From the NCBI RefSeq assembly GCF_002288925.2, contig NW_022098008.1:5618971-5682970 (forward strand): 64,000 bases of DNA. Reading direction: 5' to 3'. The notes beneath the pieces are model-generated. The model searched no databases. It was not told the DNA's origin and was given only the letters and a program-made list of their open reading frames with translations. This document shows, piece after piece, positions 59,641 to 64,000 of the stretch (its first letter is position 1; each line of letters opens with the position of its first letter). The position numbers and the translations under genes are program-made. The stretch comes from Delphinapterus leucas (Eukaryota > Chordata > Mammalia > Artiodactyla > Monodontidae).

Positions 59641-62137
59641 CAGCAGTGGTGCCAGGTAAGTCTAAGGTAGCACACGTATTCCTCCATTTAGCGGCTGGTG
59701 CTTCAGATGTTAGCAATCCCAGCGATTCGTGCTGTTGCTCTGCAGGTACCCACCACACTCCCTGTGCAGCCCTAAGTCTCTCTGGAGTAAAACAGTTTCC
59801 AAAGATGCAACAAGTAAACACTAGTGGACCAGCCATGGCATTTTATAAACATCGTCTTTTCAGATTCCTGCTATCACCATCCACAGAGCACACTCATTTA
59901 TTCCAGGGACCAGATATTCTTTAAGTGAATGAGAGTGTTTTTAAGCCAATGCTTAAGAATAACCTTTGAGTGGGCACCAAATTATGTTTCCTATGCTGTC
60001 CATTTATTCTTTCAATGTCCATGAACAGCATTTTCTTGTCTATGAAATAAAGACTCTTTGGTTATCTGGCAAAACTGGACGAAAAAGCACACCAGACAAT
60101 AAGGTTTCTGAAGAGTACTTTTATGTGCCATCCCCTCCTTTTTTTTTTTTTTTGGCCCTTTGTATGGAAATCTTTGTGAACCATACTAAATATTTTCCTT
60201 ACTTTGTAAAGTGATTATTCTGTAATTAATGCAATTATTTCCTTTAGTCTTCTGTGATATGACTATGAACATCGATCCTGGGTTGTTCTATCGATGTGAA
60301 CAGCTAGGATATTTGGCTGAATCTTTTTTGAGCTGGGGACATGGTGCCAAATGTGATTTATTGAGTTACTTGTTTTCTCGTCATTTGCAGTTTTTTCAGA
60401 AAGTTTGCATGAAGACATTTGTAATTACATGATACACTGGACCTTCTATCCTGGTTATCTTCCGCAACTAAGGTACTAAATTTAAAAACCCAAGTAACTT
60501 TCTCCCTAGTTATTTTTTTAATGGACCAGAGAGCTCTCATCAATGATTGACAGCCAGAAGCATTTAACATTCTTATTTTTGCAGTAGCGCTGTTTCTCTT
60601 CAGTCCTGCAGGTTTTATTTCTTTTTCACATCAAATTGTGCTGTTGGCTGATAGAGTGTAATAAAGTAAGGGCATTCCTCAACAATGTGATAATTTCTAT
60701 GGTTTGTATCTTTTTCTTATACTTTAAAGTCATCATTGTTAAGTAAAAAGTTCTACAGATATATGAAACGAGTGTTTTCTAAGATCTCACGTGGCTTGCT
60801 TTTAACAGAACTTGAAGCCCAAGTGGCATTAAAAATATGCCTTTTTAAGGTGACCGCAGGTCAGAATTTCCACTAAGGGACTGTGCCTAGTTAATGAGAA
60901 TCCTCTTTCAGCCTATTGGTTGATGTTGTCTCCATTCAGTGCTGGTCAGCTCCAGCGCATGCCCACTTGGCATCAGTGAGATCAGTGAGAAGCAGGAAGA
61001 AGACAGAAATATTGCAGGACATCAGCCCTGTTTCTTGGGACATATTCTGTTTTGTTGTAACAATAGCCTCATTCGTCTCAGTTATGTCTTTGGTTCTGAA
61101 AGGCTCTTTCACCACAGGTAAACGTGGTGAAATCAGTGTTTCTGAAAACAGCAGGTAAATGTGAGACACCATCCATCCATGACACATGTTCCCTTCCCCA
61201 GAGTTTGATCTTCTTCTTTTTATTAGAAGAAGATAACACACCCAGTATATTCTCAGCCTGCTTATACCCATAGTTCCCAGTGGTTTGCAGGAAGTTTTTT
61301 TTTGAGTTTAACTGATATGCTTAAAGTTCTTCAAAAATAGTCCATGTACAGACAAAAGGACACTCAAAACACACAAGTGTCTTTATTTAAGGTTTTTAAA
61401 AAAGAGATCATTACCATCTAAAGTCATGGCTCAGTTTGAATCTCTTATGTCATCTTTTAAAAAATAATACAACTCAGTTGAATAAATTTGTTAAAAATTT
61501 CACAAACTGCTTTTAAATTATGAAGTAAAAAAAGTGAACTCAGTAACAGGTGACGTTTCTACTGAAAGCACACTGGGATGTTCTTATGTGACCATTTTGG
61601 GGACAAGGCAGTTGTAGTGGCTTATTTTACCCAGAGTCTAAGGAATATTTGGAAACTTGGTCTCTCCAGAGCCATGAATGGGTTCATGCCAGACAACTGC
61701 ATTTTCCTTCTACAAGCCAGTCACAGATTCTCTGTTAGGGTTACCACAGTATTTTAAGGGTCTTCATCTGCCTTTTCAGGAGTCCATCTCTATCCTGGGC
61801 TCCCTGCCCCACTGCTCACTGGCCCCTTCGCCTGCTGTGTCTTCCTGGGGCAGTGACAACTGTCCGGCGAGGCTGCTGCAGCCCATCTGCCCCACCAGCA
61901 TTTCCTCTGCTCTTCACCTCTTCTTTTCTACTTGCTTTCTCTGTTCTAGCGTCTTCCCTCTGACTTCATTCTTTCCACGTCAATCTCGTGGGACCCATTG
62001 TGAACTGAGACTTCTCCTTTCTTTGGCAACAACCCAATCAACCACCTGACAGTCAGGAAATCCCACCCACCATGGCCCTGGTTGCCTTCCAGCTTCAACA
62101 CTAGGGCAGGTAGTTGGAGGATCCAGATAATGACTGT
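59641..62137. other. 2.5 kb single-copy, no gene recognised
   Basis: The longest frame is 123 codons (61678-62049 plus); it is Ser/Leu/Phe/Pro-rich with no domain I recognise. A T-run of about 16 bases lies near 60138-60154. Confidence 0.4.
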
Positions 62138-62300
62138 GCTTATTTCCTGGAGCTGGTGTAACACATTATCTCAAGCTGACTGGCTTAAAATAACAGACAT
62201 TCATTGTCCCACAGTTCTGGAGGCCAGAAGCCCCAGATTTAGGTGTCAGCAGGGCGATATTCCCTATGAAGGCTGTAGGGGAGGATGCTTCCGAGAGAAC
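62138..62300 (-). mobile_element. MaLR LTR fragment, minus strand
   Basis: Tttcctggagctggtgtaac, cccacagttctggaggccag and ggtgtcagcagggcgatatt match the reverse MaLR 3' part. The rest is missing. Confidence 0.78.
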
Positions 62301-62682
62301 TGTACAGCTCATCATGGCCGGGAGCAAAGAATTTGTTTGAAATGGGACTGGTTTCTCTCATAACTTCCTTTCCAAGCTCTTAAGGGCTATGTTAGTAAAC
62401 TAATTATGCCATCTCCATGAGAGTGCAGATATGTCAATTTCTGTGAAAAGTGTTGTTAATAAAAGCATGCCCTAGAAATTCTGAGGATGTTTTCATGACT
62501 CAGTGGGCCTGGACTAGGAATACTGTTTCTAAAGTTTAGAAATGGAAAATCCAGTATGTAATGTGGTCTCATTTTCATGTCTGCATAAGTAGAGTGGCTA
62601 TTCTGGGGAAGCGGTTTAATAAAGGAAAGGCTATTAGCCCAGATTTCTGATAGTATTTCAGAAATATTGAAATATATAGTTT
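62301..62682. other. No recognised feature
   Basis: Single-copy-looking. Confidence 0.4.
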
Positions 62683-62824
62683 TTAAATTGATGTATCGTT
62701 GACTTACAATATTGTGTTACTTTCAGGTATACAATATAGTAATTTGATATTTTCATAGATTACACTTCACACATAATTATTATAAAATATTGACTATATC
62801 CCCTGTGCTGTGTATAACATCCCT
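62683..62824 (-). mobile_element. Older L1 3' end, minus strand
   Basis: Attgatgtatcgttgactta, acaatatagtaatttgatat and attataaaatattgactata are the reverse of an older L1 3' UTR. It is cut off by the next L1 and the ttatt-rich tail between them (62825-62866). Confidence 0.82.
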
Positions 62825-62866
62825 GTGACATTTATTTTATTTTATTTTACTTATTTATTTATTTTT

Positions 62867-63984
62867 TAACATCTGTATTGGAGTATAATTGCTTTACAAT
62901 GGTGTGTTAGTTTCTGCTAGATAACAAAGTGAATCAGTTATACATATACATATATCCCCATATCTCTTCCCTCTTGCGTCTCCCTCCCTCACACCCTCCC
63001 TATCCCACCCCTCTAGGTGGTCACAAAGCACCGAGCTGATCTCCCTGTGCTATGTGGCTATTTCCCACTAGCTATCTATTTTACGTTTGGTAGTGTATAT
63101 ATGTCCATGCCACTCTCTCAATTCATCCCAGCTTACCCTTCCCCTACCCCATATCCTCAAGTCCATTCTCTAGTAGGTCTCTGTCTTTATTCCAATTCTT
63201 GCAAAATTCCAATCATTTTTTTTTTAGATTCCACATATATGTGTTAGCATACAGTATTTGTTTTTCTCTTTCTGACTTACTTCACTCTGTATGACAGATT
63301 CTAGGTCCATCCAACTCACTACAAATAACTCAATTTCATTTCTTTTTATGGCTGAGTAATATTCCATTGAATATATGTGCCACATCTTCTTTATCCATTC
63401 ATTTGTTGATGGACACTTAGGTTGCTTCCATGTCCTGGCTGTTGTAAATAGAGCTGCAATGAACATTTTGGTAAATGACTCTTTTTGAATTATGGTTTTC
63501 TCAGGGTATATGCCCAGTAGTGGGATTGCTGGGTCATATGGTAGCTCTATTTTTAGTTTTTTAAGGAAACTCTGTACTGTTCTCCATAGTGCCTGTATCA
63601 ATTTACATTCCCACCAACAGTGCAGGAGTGTTCCCTTTTCTCCACACCCTCTCCAGCATTTATTGTTTGTAGATTTTTTGATGATGGCCATTCTGACCAG
63701 TGTGAGATGATACCTCATTGTAGTTCTGATTTGCATTTCTCTAATAATTAATGATGTTGAGCATTCTTTCATGTGTTTGTTGGCAATCTGTATATCTTCT
63801 TTGGAGAAATGTCTGTTTAGGTCTTCTGCCAATTTTTGGATTGGGTTGTTTGTTTTATTTGATATTGAGCTGCATGAGCTACTTGTATATTTTGGAGTTA
63901 ATCCTTTGTCAGTTGCTTCATTTGCAAATATTTTCTCCTGTTCTGAGGGTTGTCTTTTCATCTTGTTTATGGTTTCCTTTGCAC
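62867..63984 (-). mobile_element. Younger L1 3' UTR and ORF2 end, minus strand, reaching the window edge
   Basis: Starts aacatctgtattggagtata and runs for 1.1 kb of reverse 3' UTR and ORF2 without obvious breaks, to ttgtttatggtttcctttg at the edge. The last bases fold back on themselves (63968-64000), so the strand probably reverses here. It is the best-preserved L1 in the window. Confidence 0.94.
63224..63961 (-). pseudogene. L1 ORF2 C-terminal fragment, open for 245 codons
   Basis: The frame reads from [13 protein letters not shown] near the start, through [20 protein letters not shown] (a CCHC-like zinc-knuckle region, residues about 93-115) and [16 protein letters not shown], to [17 protein letters not shown] and ends HICGI-stop. 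The 49187 copy ends with the same HICGI-stop, so the stop is probably native to the subfamily. The full protein is about 1,250-1,300 residues; the endonuclease and reverse-transcriptase domains are not in the window, and the element seems inverted just upstream. It is a relic without independent function, but its frame is still open, suggesting a fairly recent insertion. The listed start is simply the first Met in the frame. Confidence 0.88.
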
Positions 63985-64000
63985 AGCAAAGGAAACCATA
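63968..64000. repeat. Perfect inverted repeat, 15 bp arms, 3 bp spacer
   Basis: The arm tatggtttcctttgc (63968-63982), spacer aca, and the exact reverse complement (63986-64000). The arms could be longer, because the right one ends at the last base of the window. Confidence 0.97.

Noticed and set aside
61678..62049. 123-codon plus frame, Ser/Pro/Phe-rich
   Set aside because: Could pass for a signal-peptide-like protein, but no family is recognised and the sequence is C/T-rich single-copy DNA.

Overview
This 64 kb window is mammalian nuclear DNA, almost certainly from a cetacean. It carries several tRNA-Glu-derived SINEs of the CHR type (they begin with the ...cttccctggtggc... head), one still rich in CpG, together with cetartiodactyl-type L1 3' ends, and it shows no BovB or Bov-A elements of ruminant type. 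Older layers shared by all placental mammals (L2, MIR, MaLR and ERVL LTRs, MER3 and MER5A hAT remnants) fill much of the rest. I read the species group from repeat types only.

I found no protein-coding gene, exon, rRNA or tRNA gene that I can support. Nearly all open frames are short and fall in repeats or in unremarkable single-copy DNA. The only frames with a recognisable protein are decayed L1 ORF2 C-termini, the best being 245 codons at 63224-63961 on the minus strand. The window reads as intergenic or deep-intronic sequence.

Layout: 1-654 is a near-perfect copy of 8231-8884 and contains an internal 108 bp duplication. 0.65-8.9 kb holds MER5A, three SINEs, an L1 3' end, a MIR and a long L2. 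8.9-13.2 kb is mostly single-copy. 13.2-14.4 kb stacks a MaLR LTR, an ERVL-like LTR and two opposed L1 3' ends. 14.4-24 kb is mostly single-copy with one SINE whose B box is triplicated, MaLR pieces and simple repeats. 24-32 kb has L2, MIR and two L1 fragments. 34.1-34.75 kb is a solitary ERV1-type LTR with a 4 bp target duplication. 38-45.7 kb has old L1, a 5'-inverted L1, a polypyrimidine tract, L2, MIR and MER3. 47.6-50.7 kb has two L1s, a MaLR LTR and an intact-looking SINE. 53.6-57.7 kb has L1 and HAL1-like sequence. 62.7-64.0 kb is an old L1 with a younger L1 behind it; the younger one reverses direction in a perfect hairpin exactly at the window edge.

The most notable observations are structural: the 654 bp duplication with two reciprocally swapped bases, the SINE with three copies of its pol III B box, the fold-back at the right edge, and the solo LTR. 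I see no sign of a new multi-gene system.
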